Below are positions 12,773 through 23,566 of a stretch of DNA of 64,000 nt, piece by piece. The stretch spans positions 26,137,566 to 26,201,565 of the forward strand of contig CM064871.1 of the NCBI GenBank assembly GCA_032719365.1, written 5' to 3'. Under the pieces are notes generated by a model that did no database searches, was not told where the DNA came from, and saw only the letters and a program-made list of their open reading frames with translations. Numbering within the stretch: position 1 is the stretch's first letter; the number at the start of each line of letters is the position of its first letter. The position numbers were made by a program, and so were the translations under genes. The stretch is from Prinsepia uniflora. Its lineage: Eukaryota; Streptophyta; Magnoliopsida; Rosales; Rosaceae.

Positions 12773-15392
12773 TGACAGGACCCGTCCCAACTGGACCTCG
12801 ATAACCGTTCCTGGTCCTGCTTCCGTCTGACAAGTCAACTGAAGTCCCACAACTATCCTTCAGCACCTATCAGACAAGGGATAACTGCGATGATTTCCAC
12901 TCATGCCTCCGCCTCTCGATCAGCCCCGAACGTCGTGCCACGACCTGGAGGGTCATCAAAACAGAAAAGGTGTGAGTGGACAAAAATAATATCATTGAAA
13001 ACGCATTTCAAAATACATCAGTTACCCTCCAGTTTATCAAACCATGCATGCATAGGGAAAACATATGAATCACAATCACCGGCTTTCCAGCCAAATGACA
13101 AAACAAATCAAATTCCGGCTCTCAAGCCAAAAACATATGAAAAACATAAGCACCTGGCCACACAGACCATAATCCCGCACTCAATACCGGTACGTAATCA
13201 CAATCAACATCAAACAATACAATCAATCAATCAATCAATCCATCAATCCGTACTATTCATAAGTGCACAATCAATCACACAATCACATCCGCACTACGCG
13301 TAGGCCAATCTCGGGAACTGCACTCAGGCACCATCCGAGTCATATCCATCATGTCTGGGAACTGCACACGCACCATCTAGACGTACCACATACTCGGGAA
13401 CTGCACTCACGCAACATCCGAGTCCCGTCTAGGAACTGCACTCGCACCATCCAGCCCATGATCCAGTATCCAGGATCCAAAATCACAAACATAATCCATA
13501 TCATAACACATATCAATCATATCCATGACCTCAAATCAAGTCATAAGCATTCCCGACAGGGTGTTTAAGTTCAAATACCACTTATACGTAAATCCGTAAA
13601 ATCATATGGAAGACATTAAAATAATCCAGAAATCATCATTGACTAACCATTTAAGTCAAAATATCCTTTTCAAAACCTTTTTGACTCCAGGCCTAGCCCA
13701 AAATACCATTTGCACATTTCCTCGAAAAACGTGCCTGAAAGACCGATTAAAATAATCATTAAATCACACATAATCATGCCACATCACCAGGACATCAATG
13801 CAAGTCAATTCATGCAATCAATCATGTAAAACATTTAACTATGCATGCATCATGGTTTATAAAACAAACGTCCACTCACACACCGTCCAAACCGCTCGCT
13901 TCCCGAGCTGCGCGCGTTTCCGTAATTTTCGACACTTGCCAGGAACCTCGAGTCCTGTCCAAAATCATTATGCAGGGTTACTAACAACTCAATTTACATC
14001 ATATCAATTCCCCAAAATTTTTCGGGATTTAAATATTATTTTAATATATAACATAAACCGTCGGACCCTCGAAACATAATCGAGACGGTGTCCGATTGAC
14101 TCGAAACCAACGTCAAAATGATTGTTACACTGTATAGAGTAAAACACCTGTTGGAAACTTTCCCAAAAACCCCACCATGCGCCCTCACGCGCCGCCGCAA
14201 GCGGTTGCGCATGAGTCCATGCGCGGCCGCAAGCGGCTGCGCGTGAGTCCATGCGCCGTGAACAGTACCATGAACAGTCGTCCCTGTCACCCGTTCACCT
14301 GGTAAACGGAGCCTACGACCCGCGATGCAACCCGTTTCATTCTAAGCCAATTAGACCCCAATTTCACTGTTTCTTTCACTCATTTTCATCTATTCTACGT
14401 CTATTTTGGATCTGTGACCTCAATTTGATGAAACCATGCCTTAAATCCCACGACTCAACATCGAAACCCGACGGGTCCTAAATCGAGTCCTACCCAATTT
14501 CACACGGTTTCGTTCAATTGATTGAACAGGAAGTATCTTATACTCATTCTAAGCACGAAACTGAAATCAATTTCAAGAATTATTAACTTTAAGTGATCGA
14601 ACTCAAGCTCCACCTTTCCAAGAGGTCGCAGGTTCTGTTCTTCATCAATTCACAATCAATTGACTTCCCAATTGATTTGGTTCGAGTCTTATAGCTCCCA
14701 GAAAGCTGAATATCTAATCAATTTCCCTCGAAACAGTTTACAAAATCAAAATCAACATTGGTGTTCTTAAGTGGGTTTTCGGGTTTTGTTCTCAGATGGT
14801 TCCCGGTCCAATTCCTCTCAATTTTCACTCACTTGTTCACTTAATTCCTCCCTTTTTGTTCTCTATTCAATCTCTCTACTCTCTGGGATGATGGATCAAT
14901 CAAGGGTTTTTGGAGGTTTAGTATTGTTCTCTGTTTTGTATATGACCACCGTACTCACATCGAATTAATAATTAACAACCGTTTAATTTACTTATTTAAT
15001 TCTAACTAAAGCAACTAAGTACCACCAAGTGCTTCCATTCAAGTGACATGTGTCACACTTTCAACTATCATAGGCTGAATCAGCCAATTTAAACCATATC
15101 TTGCACCGTTTAATTAAGTCCCTGCCTGGAAATTACCATTTTACCCCTACTTAGAAAATTTACCAAAATGCCCTCATAGTTCTAGACCCATAACTTTCTC
15201 GTTCGGACTCCGATTGACGCATGCTGCCTGTCTACGGATTCAGCGTCCCGAGACCTATCCAACGGTATTTCCGAAAAGTCCAAATAATGTCCCGATCAAA
15301 AAGTCAACTTTCGGCCCTTCTCCCTAGGGGCAAAATCGTCCTTTTTCGCAAATTTTCCCAATGTTTCGTTTTCGAATTTTCGGGGCGTTACA
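12773..15392 (-). mobile_element. Solo LTR B3 (innermost)
   Basis: On the plus strand it starts TGACAGGACCCG and ends GGGGCGTTACA. Flanks AGTCG (12768-12772) and AGTGG (15393-15397) are a one-mismatch 5-bp duplication. It is close to solo LTR F (39508-42008, plus): shared head block, shared GC-rich stem (14186-14247, here duplicated in tandem), and shared 3' block. Inverted-repeat arms lie at 12825-12832 and 12868-12875, 52 bp from the LTR end. The open frames at 12890-14481 are LTR sequence, not genes. Confidence 0.88.
13305..13465. repeat. Minisatellite in LTR B3
   Basis: Four to five imperfect copies of a ~35-bp unit containing GGGAACTGCACTC and CACCATCC. It is the same kind of array as 41530-41670 in LTR F, read on the other strand. 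Confidence 0.8.
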
Positions 15393-17941
15393 AGTGGACT
15401 AAGAACAAAACAGAGAACACATACATCCTGCCTTCATCTTGATCGTTTTTCAGTAGAAACAAGAGGCATTGAGTGAGAAATTAGTGACAATTTGGAGAGA
15501 AAAACCGAAAGGAAACAAAGAAACCCTTTATCGACTTGTACTGGAAATACCCGAAAAACCACCAAAAACATTAATTATCGATTTTGATTTCTAAGATGAT
15601 TTCGATCGCAATTGAGGTAATATTTCATCTTCTAGGAACTAGACGACTCGAACCCAATCAATTGGGAAGTCAATTGGTGGTGAATTGGTGACGAACAGGC
15701 CCTGCAACTGTTTTGAAAATTGGAGCTTGAGTTCGATTGCTTGGAGGTAAGGAACTTCGAAATTGATGTCACGATTGTATTTAAAATGGACCTAGGATGC
15801 TTCTAGTGTAATTAATTGAAGGAAACAGACAGATTTAGGGTAGAACCCGAGTTAGGACCAGTCGGGTGTTCATCTTGAGTCGAGGAGTTTTAGGGCTTGT
15901 TTGATTCAATTGAAGTCCCAGAGCCTAAATCTATATAGAATTGATGCTAATGAGTGAAAGAATGGACAAAATTAAGGTTGATCCTGGAGATGATATCACC
16001 CTAGACGTCGTTGATTCTGGGGAGGTACTCGGACGTGAGACACCCGAGTTGCACGCGTTGCATTGATATCTTGACGGGTTATTGGATATTGAGATTGGAT
16101 GTTGAGGATGGTGGTATCATGATTGATTTTGAATTGTATTGGCTGTTTTATTTTACCTTTGATTTTTATGACTCATGTTTTATATGATATGCATGCATGT
16201 TTTCAAAACTGGAGGGTAAGACTATTTTTGATAAATGTATTTCTAAAACATTATTTTTGTCCACTCACACCTTTAATATTTTTTGTACCCTCCAGGCCGA
16301 TGCACAGGTACTGAGGCTCGTATCGAGGCAGAGGAATAAACCGACCATTGCGTACTCAAGTATCTGACCGCGTAGGATTTTGATCTTTATTTGTAAATAT
16401 TGCCTATGCTTAGTAAACCGGTTGACAACTGATGTAGTCAACGGTCCTAAAAGACGTACCTATCCCTTGTCTGACTATGTGCGTTGTTTGTTGTGTTGTG
16501 TATTTATGTATATATATGGACTACTTTTGGTATTTTAAAATTATGGTCAGACGGGAGCAGGATCTTTCACGATTATCGAGGTATAATCGGGATGGGTCCT
16601 GTCAATTCCCAATCATTCCAAGACCACCAAATCACATAAAAACACATTTAAATCATGTAAATATGCATGCATAAGAGTTTAGGGAAAAAAATTCCACTCA
16701 CACACCTTCGAATCGCTGAATTCCACTTTGCACGCATTCTTGTAATTTCCGGGATTTTCACTTCCAGCCATAAACCGCATATTTAGGCTACAAACCATCT
16801 CAATTAATTTTTCGGGATTTTTAAACGTATTTAAAGTAGTCCCTAAACATTCGAACACCCAAACCTACCTCAAAATGGTGTCCAATCAACTTGAAACATG
16901 TCCCAAAATATTCGTTACATCGAATATTCAAACTTTCATGTTGCACAAAACTCGAGATCATGTCCCACGCACCCTTATATGCCCAGAAAAGCCCTGTGCG
17001 TGGATCCCACGTGCAGGGGGTACTGTTCATCATCCCCTACCTCCAGCAACCAGATTTTCTGCAACTCAAGTCGCCCGACTACCCGGCCTGTACTCCCTCA
17101 AAACTCACCCTTTTTCTTCCCTATTTCGTCCAAAATACTATACTCTAACCCAACAATGGATCTATGCAATCGAAAACACGAAAACGTTACCTCAAAAACT
17201 CTGTGTTAAGGTTCATGTTCGGCCAAGCTACGATTTCGGTTTCTGAGCTATTTCCGATGTCTCCAGCTTTGAACCCAAGCTTTAACAAGGTCATAAAAAC
17301 TCAGGAATATCATATGGGGCCTTAGTTTCAAGGTTTAGATCATCAAATCGGTTGGACAACTCCAAACCCGATTATATGCTCATGGGTTCCACCATGACTC
17401 TCCGGTCTGAATCCACCAACCTCTTTCATCTGCTTCCTCTCCTCTTCTCCTTCCTTGGTTCTTTCTTTTTCCTTCCTGATTTCCTCTCCATCTTCCCTTC
17501 TCTCTGTTTCTCTTGTTTTTTTTTTGGCCGAGAACACACCACACATATAAACACTAATACACACCACCTAAGCCGGTGGCTCACCCATTTAGAAGATAAT
17601 GTGACACTTGTCACACTCCTATTTGACTACATAAATATCCCAAGAGGAAAAACTACAAAAAATGTCCTTCATCTTAAAAATTACCAAAATGCCCCTACAC
17701 GATTTAGTCCCGAAACGTAACCGTTTGATGTCTGTTTCCAGCATGCCGCTTGCCAACGTTCTTGAGAGATCGAGACCTTTCTAACGGCATTCTCGGAATC
17801 TCCAAAAATCGCCTTAGTCTAAAAGTCAACTTTTTTAACTTTGACCAAGAAAAGTCAACTTTGACTTTAGGGGCATAATTGTCAATTTTGCCCAAATTTC
17901 TCGATTTTACCCTCGTTGAAGGTCCGGGCCGTTACACTATT

Positions 17942-18393
17942 CTCATATATGGCGCATTAATTGGTGGAGAATTAATTTAGTGAGGATAGGATTTGAGGGG
18001 GAGAGAGAGAGCTGTGAGAAAATAATGTAGGTGGGGAGGAAGAAGAGTGAATTGACTATGTTAAATGCTATTAGAAGATTGCTCGACAAAGAGGTTCGTT
18101 GGGCAACATTTAATGATTCGTCAAGTAACCTTAACATCTTGTCGTCAAAAAAATTTGCTTCCCACCAAAGAGGATACCTGACGAAACACTCCGTCAAGTA
18201 ATATCTAACATATTCGTCGGGTTGTTACCTGACGAGCACCATTTTTTTTGGGTAATATGCATACCTTTAGCGCGTGAACTATTTTTCTTCGCGACATACA
18301 TTTACCCAACGTGCACCATTTATTCGTCGGGCAAACCCCATTTTAATGACAAAATTTTCCTCGTTGAGCCCCTTTTCTTGTAGTGGTAACTTC
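17942..18393 (-). mobile_element. Terminal fragment of a CACTA-type DNA transposon
   Basis: It ends at the right in TTTTCTTGTAGTG, the reverse complement of the CACTACAAGAAAA terminal inverted repeat of CACTA elements. Internal short motifs (TTCGTCGGG, TTCGTCAAG, CCTGACGAGC) look like degenerate subterminal repeats. Solo LTR B1 inserted into this piece or at its edge. The matching left terminus was not found. Confidence 0.6.
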
Positions 18394-18746
18394 CAACTTT
18401 ATTGATTTTTATATGGTTATATATATGATCCTAATTTGATTATTTAGAGAATCAACGGTTCTTAATTTGCTTAAATTGTTAATTATAATATTCAAATTGG
18501 CATTTTAATCATCCTCGTTGTACTTATTCTTTTGGAAGATCACATGTGTCTTCAAATGGATTTATACATATAAATAACTGAATAATTTCAATTTTTTAAA
18601 TTTGTTTATAAAAAAAAACTTTTATTCTATGATATTTTGAAAAATCCAACAGCTTTCGCCCGTTGTTTTTTGGGTTGTACAGTTATCAAAGTGAATAAAG
18701 GTTACAAAGGGGCACGTAAACTTTGTCACCTTAACACGAGTCAGCT
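18394..18746. other. Upstream region of the hairpinin-like gene
   Basis: AT-rich DNA between the CACTA terminus and the RY motifs. It contains an ACATGTGT motif near 18543. No other feature was recognised. Confidence 0.4.
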
Positions 18747-18818
18747 TGCATGTAATTTCATAGCCAAATGTTCACATGCATGCGTACCTTCGAAGACCCT
18801 CAACTTTCTACAAATACC
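18747..18818 (+). promoter_or_regulatory. Seed-type promoter motifs (RY repeats, TATA-like box)
   Basis: TGCATG at 18747-18752 and a CATGCATG RY repeat at 18775-18782 lie about 110-140 bp before the ATG. A TATA-like CTACAAATACC is at 18808-18818, about 70 bp before it. RY (CATGCA) elements are bound by B3-domain seed regulators of the ABI3/FUS3 type and are typical of storage-protein promoters. The motifs are seen directly; seed expression is inferred. Confidence 0.6.
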
Positions 18819-18888
18819 TCACCTACTTTGATCATGGATCTCACACTTTAAATAATAACACATCTAGAAAATAGCAATAACAAGCAAT

Positions 18889-19530
18889 ATGGCTAAGGCG
18901 CTTCCTTTGCTGTTTTTGTTTCTCTCCTCTCTTTTCCTTGCAACCTCTGTATCCACCTACAATGGTGGCGGTGGCCACGGACGACAGTCATCATGTGATG
19001 AGTTTTGCTGGAGGGAGTTTCCTCAGCAGCATCAAGAAGAATGCCGAATAATCTGCATGGAGCAGCAGAGGCGACAACAAGGACATGTGGGTTCAGCAGG
19101 AGGGAGGGTATGATAACGCCCACCGCCAACGAGGACGACAGCACCAGGAGCATCTGTGTAGGGAGCAGTGCCAAGGCGAGAGGCGTTGTCAGGATGACTG
19201 TGTGGAGCAACTGAGGGAGCTTCAGTATGAGCAGCACTGTGAGTCCCATTGCCAAACGGGAGGCGGCGGCCGAGGGCATAGGCAGCAGGGGGGCGCCAGT
19301 GTGAGGAAGAGTGTTATGATCGGGTGAGGCAAGTGTTACGATGCGAGCTGCAAGAGTGTCAGATGGGGCAGGGGCAGGGGCAGGGGCAGGGACAAAGACA
19401 ACAATATCAACCTCAGCGGGAGTGTCGAAGGATGTGTTGGAGCAGTACGAAAAAGGAATTAGACTGGTCGAGTGATTCGAAGGATGTGTTGGAGCAGTAC
19501 GAAAAAGGAATTAGAATGGTGGTCGAGTGA
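18889..19530 (+). pseudogene. Alpha-hairpinin / vicilin N-terminus-like seed peptide precursor, frame-disrupted
   Basis: The ATG at 18889 opens a clear secretory signal peptide (residues 1 to about 22, Leu/Phe-rich core). A mature region follows, rich in Gln, Glu, Arg and Gly, with repeated Cys-x3-Cys motifs. The first pair is C36-x3-C40 and C52-x3-C56, the alpha-hairpinin pattern found in antimicrobial peptides and N-terminal regions of vicilins. Further Cys-x3-Cys motifs follow at about 19158-19255 in the +1 frame and 19300-19440 back in the first frame. The frame moves once around 19080-19090 and returns in a G-run at 19288-19293, so the two changes compensate. A 52-bp tandem duplication near the end (19425 onward) shifts the tail. 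No cupin domain follows. It could be a pseudogene, an allele or carry assembly errors. Confidence 0.7.
19425..19528 (+). repeat. 52-bp tandem duplication at the 3' end of the hairpinin-like gene
   Basis: Two copies starting TCGAAGGATGTG, at 19425 and 19477, run to the stop codon. The period of 52 is not a multiple of three, so the second copy is read in another frame and gives a different C-terminus. Confidence 0.85.
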
Positions 19531-19552
19531 TCGACAATAATAAAAATGTAAA

Positions 19553-19673
19553 AATAAACGTTGCATATATGCAGCTGTAAGTAAGCGGTGGGTGAGGGAG
19601 GTATAGCTAGGGTTTCGGAGGACGTAGTTATATATAGCTCATGTTGATAAGTGATCCATAATAACTTAATAAA
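19553..19673 (+). terminator. Candidate poly(A) signals of the hairpinin-like gene
   Basis: AATAAA occurs at 19553-19558 and again at 19668-19673, the second only 16 bp before the copia insertion. The insertion therefore lies at or just past the transcript end. Confidence 0.5.
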
Positions 19674-19688
19674 CTTGTGAGAAATAAA

Positions 19689-20314
19689 TATTGAACATTG
19701 ATGGGAAGATGACCTGCGATTGGTTGCTTTGCAGCAGCTTGCATCAGGTAAGCATTCTTTAACTCTTACCTCCTAGCTGGTGTTACTTGTGAATCGGGAT
19801 TAGCCCGTGATTGCTTGATTTCTTTATTTGCTTTGAACACACACACACACACAGAAGAAGAAAAATGGATAGTGATTTAGGCTCACAGCACCACAAAATC
19901 AATAGAACAGTGACATGCACACCAGGTGTTTGTGAAAATGCCTTCTCTGTTTCTTAGAGAATTCAGAAACCTTTCTCTGAATTCACTTCACTCTTTTTTC
20001 ATTAAATCATTTTGTGGAGTGTGTACATTAATATACCCTCACTCACACATCACACATGGCCAGGATTGACAATCTATCTGTCAATCCCTGGCATCCACCT
20101 GTTAAAGACAGAGAATAATCTTATGTGTAAAGCAACTCACACACATGCTCTCACATTCTCTCAATTCTATTACTACCTCTACAGCTCATCATCCATCACA
20201 CTTTACATCTCATCACACACACTTACTCACTCACTTATCAACTAGCCGTAGGTATTTAAAAAAACTAGCCGTAGAATGTTAATGTTAAACTGCAGTGCAG
20301 CTTAAACATCAACA
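19689..20314 (-). repeat. 3' LTR of the copia element
   Basis: It lies left because the element is on the minus strand. It contains a CA microsatellite near 19840 and matches 24444-25065 base for base over long stretches. The pol stop codon lies inside it (20302-20304). Confidence 0.93.
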
Positions 20315-23300
20315 CTCCCTCTTAAGCTAGCAGCAGGTTTAACTCCTAGCTTCTCTCTTAGATAGTTAAGTCTTTCCTTTGGTAGTGCTTTAGTGAAGAT
20401 ATCAGCAAGTTGGTCTTCTGATTTGCAGAAGATCAAGCTGATTTTCTTGTCTTGCAAAGCATCACGGATGAAATGGAACTTCCTGTTGATGTGCCTGGTT
20501 TTCAGATGGAAAACAGGATTCTTGGCCATTGCTATGGCAGACATGTTGTCACATAACAATGGAGTTGGTTCTCCTTGTTCCTCTCCAAAGTCTTTAAGTA
20601 CAAACCGTAGCCAAATAGCTTGTGAAGTTGCTTCTACTGCACTCACATACTCAGCTTCTGCAGTGGACAAAGCAATTGTGCTCTGTTTCACAGATGCCCA
20701 GGAAAACACCCCACTGCCTAGAGTAAAAGCATAGCCTGAGGTACTCTTCATATCATCCTCAGACCCACCCCAGTCACTATCACAAAAACCTATTAGTGTA
20801 GATGTTTTTCCCTTCTCATAATCAATCCCATAAGATAGGGTTCCTTGAATATACCTCAACACTCTCTTAGCAGTTCCCAGATGCTTGTGTGTAGGACCAT
20901 GCATGAATCTGGAGAGTAGACTTGCAGCATACATGATGTCAGGCCTAGTAGCTGTCAAGTACAGAAGACTCCCCACAATTTTCCTGTACAAATGCTCATA
21001 TGCAGCTTCACTCCCATCTTCCTTTCTCAGTTTTTCTGATGGTACCAGTGGTGTACTTATTGATTTGCAATCACTGAGCCCAAACTTCTCTAGGAGTGTA
21101 CTAGCATACTTCCTTTGATGTATGAATATGCTGTATTTAGACTGAATTACCCCCATGCCTAGGAAATGATGCAACAACCCCAAATCAGTCATTTCATACT
21201 TGTTCATCATCTCATTTTTGAACTCTTGAATCAACTCAAGTGAGCTTCCTGTGTAGATTATATCATCCACATAGATTGAGACAATAAGTACCCTTCCATC
21301 CTTAGCAAACTTGATGTATAAAGTGGCTTCACTTGTGCTTCTTTTAAAATCACAACTTAGGAAATAGGAGTCAATTTCACCATACCAAGCTCTAGGGGCT
21401 TGCTTGAGTCCATATAGTGCTTTCTTCAACTTGTAGACCTTCCCTTTATCAATTTGAACTTCAAACTCCTCAGGTTGATCAATGTAAACCTCTTCCTCCA
21501 ATACTCCATTTAAGAATGTTGATTTAACATCCAATTGATAGAGTTTCCAGTTCTTGTGAGCAGCAAGGGAAATTAGGGATCTGATTGTGTCCAACCTTGC
21601 AACAGGTGCAAAAGTTTCATTGAAATCTACCCCAGGTTTCTGTGCATAAACCTTTGCTACCAATCTTGCCTTATGTTTTTCCACAGAACCATCCAGCTTT
21701 AGCTTAGTCTTGTAGATCCATCTAACACCAATGACAGGTTTGTCCATTGGTCTATCTACTAAGCACCAAGTTCCATTCTTCTGAATCATATATATCTCAG
21801 CCTCCATAGCCTTCTTCCATGCTAGATCCTTTGCTGCTTCTTCATAGGATTCAGGTTCAACAATACATATGTGACACCTTGCATATATGTCCTGTAGACT
21901 CCTGAGATTCACAGGTGTGCCAATGGAAGAATCTTCTTCTTCTCCCTCATTCTGATTTTCCCCTTCAGACTCAGTATGACTCACAGGATCTTGTGAATCA
22001 TGTCCTAAACCTTCATCTGGTTCTTGAGCCTCATCAGAACCACTGCTAATGGTGAGAAATCGTCCACCATCAGTTTTAGAAGTATCCCAATCATAAACTC
22101 TTTCTTCATCAAAGATTACACTTCTAGCAACCACAATCTTGTTGGTTTGCAGATTGAACAATCTATATCCTTTTTCACAACTTCCATATCCCATGAATAT
22201 GCATTTCACACTTTTCTCATCTAGTTTCTGCCTTAGTTGATCAGCAATGTGAGAGTAGCAGATAGAGCCAAAAATTCTGAAATGCTTCACTCTTGGCCTC
22301 CTCCCAATGAATTGCTCAAATGGGGTTTTCCCATTGAGTGATCTGGTAGGACTTCTGTTTAGTAAATAAACAGCAGTGCTTGCTGCTTCCCCCCAAAACC
22401 TGTGAGGAACATTTTTTCCACACATCATTGCCCTTGCCATTTCCATAACAGTCCTGTTTTTTCTTTCAGCAACCCCATTTTGCTGAGGTGAATAGGCAAC
22501 AGTTAGTTGCCTCACAATCCCAGTTTCTTCACAGAAACTCTCAAACTCTTTTGAGAGATACTCTACACCCCTGTCACTTCTTAGTCTCTTGATCTTGAAA
22601 CCACTTTGTAATTCTACCATAGCTTTAAATTTCTTGAAGACATTAAGGACTCCTAACTTATGTGACAAGAAGTACAACCAGCACATTCTTGTATAATCAT
22701 CAATAAAAGTCAGGAAATACTTGTTACCTCCAATAGTCTCAACTTGCATAGGACCACAGACATCAGAGTGGATGAGTTCTAAAGGCTGAGTTGCCCTTAG
22801 CGCAGGTTCTGAATCAAACTGTTCAACATGCTGTTTTCCTGCAACACAGCTTGCACAGACCTGTTTCCCATCTTGTAGCTTAGGCATCCCAATCACCATA
22901 TCTTTCTGTTGTAGCTTCTTGAGACTTGTGTAGTTTAGATGGCCATATCTTCTATGCCATAGTTCAGAATCTTCTGAAATTGTTGCCCTCATGGCCACTG
23001 GTTTTACACAGTCAAAGGTCATAGGAAAACACCTGTTTCTGGTCATAGGGATCTTAGCAACCCTGTGAACCAGCTCCTTGTCTTCAAATATATCCACATA
23101 CTGATCTCCAACCACAAGAAAATATCCATGTTCAATCATCTGCCTAACACTAAGCAGGTTTTCCTCCAAACCTGGCAGCAACATAACATCCTTTATGTGT
23201 CTTTCTCCTTGTTTGGTCTGAATCACCAGAGTTCCCTTTCCTTCTGCCTGCACCAACTCTCCATTTCCCATTTTAACTTTGGCTTTAATGCTTCTGTCAA

Positions 23301-23466
23301 CCTCAATTAACAGAGATTCTTGAGCAGTCATATGATTGCTACATGCACTGTCAACATACCAAACATTTTCAGTCTTCACTGAAGCTGAATTACATGCATA
23401 GAACAGATTTCCAGGTACAGGGGCTTCAATTACTTCTTTTGCCATGTTCACTGACTTGGTACTCAT
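20302..23466 (-). CDS. Copia Pol polyprotein (protease, integrase, RT, RNase H)
   Basis: This is an open frame of 1054 codons. Domains in order: protease with D39-S40-A41 (variant of the usual DSG); integrase zinc domain (WHRRYGHLN ... CASC) and core (FIDDYTR, later GVAERKNRT); RT with LDVKSTFLNG, YGLKQAPRAWY and the YVDD active site at residues 732-735; RNase H (CDSDWGG, ALSTAEAEYVS). It ends inside the 3' LTR. The first Met is only the first in the frame: the zinc knuckle of Gag lies just upstream in the same frame, so the real product is a Gag-Pol fusion. No internal stop is present, so catalytic parts may still work. Confidence 0.93.
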   Translation of the reverse strand: MSTKSVNMAKEVIEAPVPGNLFYACNSASVKTENVWYVDSACSNHMTAQESLLIEVDRSIKAKVKMGNGELVQAEGKGTLVIQTKQGERHIKDVMLLPGLEENLLSVRQMIEHGYFLVVGDQYVDIFEDKELVHRVAKIPMTRNRCFPMTFDCVKPVAMRATISEDSELWHRRYGHLNYTSLKKLQQKDMVIGMPKLQDGKQVCASCVAGKQHVEQFDSEPALRATQPLELIHSDVCGPMQVETIGGNKYFLTFIDDYTRMCWLYFLSHKLGVLNVFKKFKAMVELQSGFKIKRLRSDRGVEYLSKEFESFCEETGIVRQLTVAYSPQQNGVAERKNRTVMEMARAMMCGKNVPHRFWGEAASTAVYLLNRSPTRSLNGKTPFEQFIGRRPRVKHFRIFGSICYSHIADQLRQKLDEKSVKCIFMGYGSCEKGYRLFNLQTNKIVVARSVIFDEERVYDWDTSKTDGGRFLTISSGSDEAQEPDEGLGHDSQDPVSHTESEGENQNEGEEEDSSIGTPVNLRSLQDIYARCHICIVEPESYEEAAKDLAWKKAMEAEIYMIQKNGTWCLVDRPMDKPVIGVRWIYKTKLKLDGSVEKHKARLVAKVYAQKPGVDFNETFAPVARLDTIRSLISLAAHKNWKLYQLDVKSTFLNGVLEEEVYIDQPEEFEVQIDKGKVYKLKKALYGLKQAPRAWYGEIDSYFLSCDFKRSTSEATLYIKFAKDGRVLIVSIYVDDIIYTGSSLELIQEFKNEMMNKYEMTDLGLLHHFLGMGVIQSKYSIFIHQRKYASTLLEKFGLSDCKSISTPLVPSEKLRKEDGSEAAYEHLYRKIVGSLLYLTATRPDIMYAASLLSRFMHGPTHKHLGTAKRVLRYIQGTLSYGIDYEKGKTSTLIGFCDSDWGGSEDDMKSTSGYAFTLGSGVFSWASVKQSTIALSTAEAEYVSAVEATSQAIWLRFVLKDFGEEQGEPTPLLCDNMSAIAMAKNPVFHLKTRHINRKFHFIRDALQDKKISLIFCKSEDQLADIFTKALPKERLNYLREKLGVKPAASLRGSVDV
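20315..20323 (-). promoter_or_regulatory. Polypurine tract of the copia element
   Basis: AAGAGGGAG on the minus strand abuts the 3' LTR, as expected for the second-strand primer. Confidence 0.85.
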
Positions 23467-23508
23467 GCACTCCTTGGCAACATGTCCAAGTTTGTTGTAA
23501 TTGTAGCA
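23467..23508 (-). other. Gag zinc knuckle with a lost cysteine
   Basis: The CCHC nucleic-acid-binding knuckle is readable in the pol frame as C-Y-N-Y-N-K-L-G-H-V-A-K-E-C. The second Cys is Tyr (codon at 23497-23499), a single G-to-A-type change from TGC to TAC. Zinc binding should be impaired. Confidence 0.75.
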
Positions 23509-23566
23509 CTTAGGTTTAGTCTTGAACCAACATGTCCCTGAGTGCTTCTTATCACAGTGTCTGCAC

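Larger units (their letters stand above)
12325..16604 (+). mobile_element. Solo LTR B2 (second level)
   Basis: It begins TGTAACGCCCCG and ends GGGTCCTGTCA. Flanks ATTCG (12320-12324) and ATTCC (16605-16609) are a 5-bp target-site duplication with one change. It is interrupted by B3 (12773-15392), leaving about 1.66 kb of its own sequence. Head and tail features match other LTRs here, including TTTTTGTCCACTCACACC near 16255 and inverted-repeat arms at 16469-16475 and 16546-16552. No primer-binding site follows, so it is a solo LTR. Confidence 0.85.
11223..17936 (-). mobile_element. Solo LTR B1 (outermost of a three-level nest)
   Basis: On the plus strand it starts TGACAGAACCCC and ends GGGCCGTTACA, the reverse complement of the TGTAAC...GGTCCTGTCA LTR form seen elsewhere in the window. 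It is flanked by a perfect 5-bp target-site duplication CTATT (11218-11222 and 17937-17941). It is interrupted by solo LTR B2 (12325-16604); its own length without insert is about 2.4 kb. It holds the GTCTGACA/TGTCAGAT inverted repeat at 11276-11298, a 25-bp minisatellite at 11758-11832, and the pyrimidine-rich leader near 17420-17530. A solo LTR forms by recombination between two LTRs. Confidence 0.88.

Noticed and set aside
19711..19745. Promoter or exon of a gene at the left copia LTR
   Set aside because: The same sequence is at 24466-24500 in the other LTR; it belongs to the retrotransposon.
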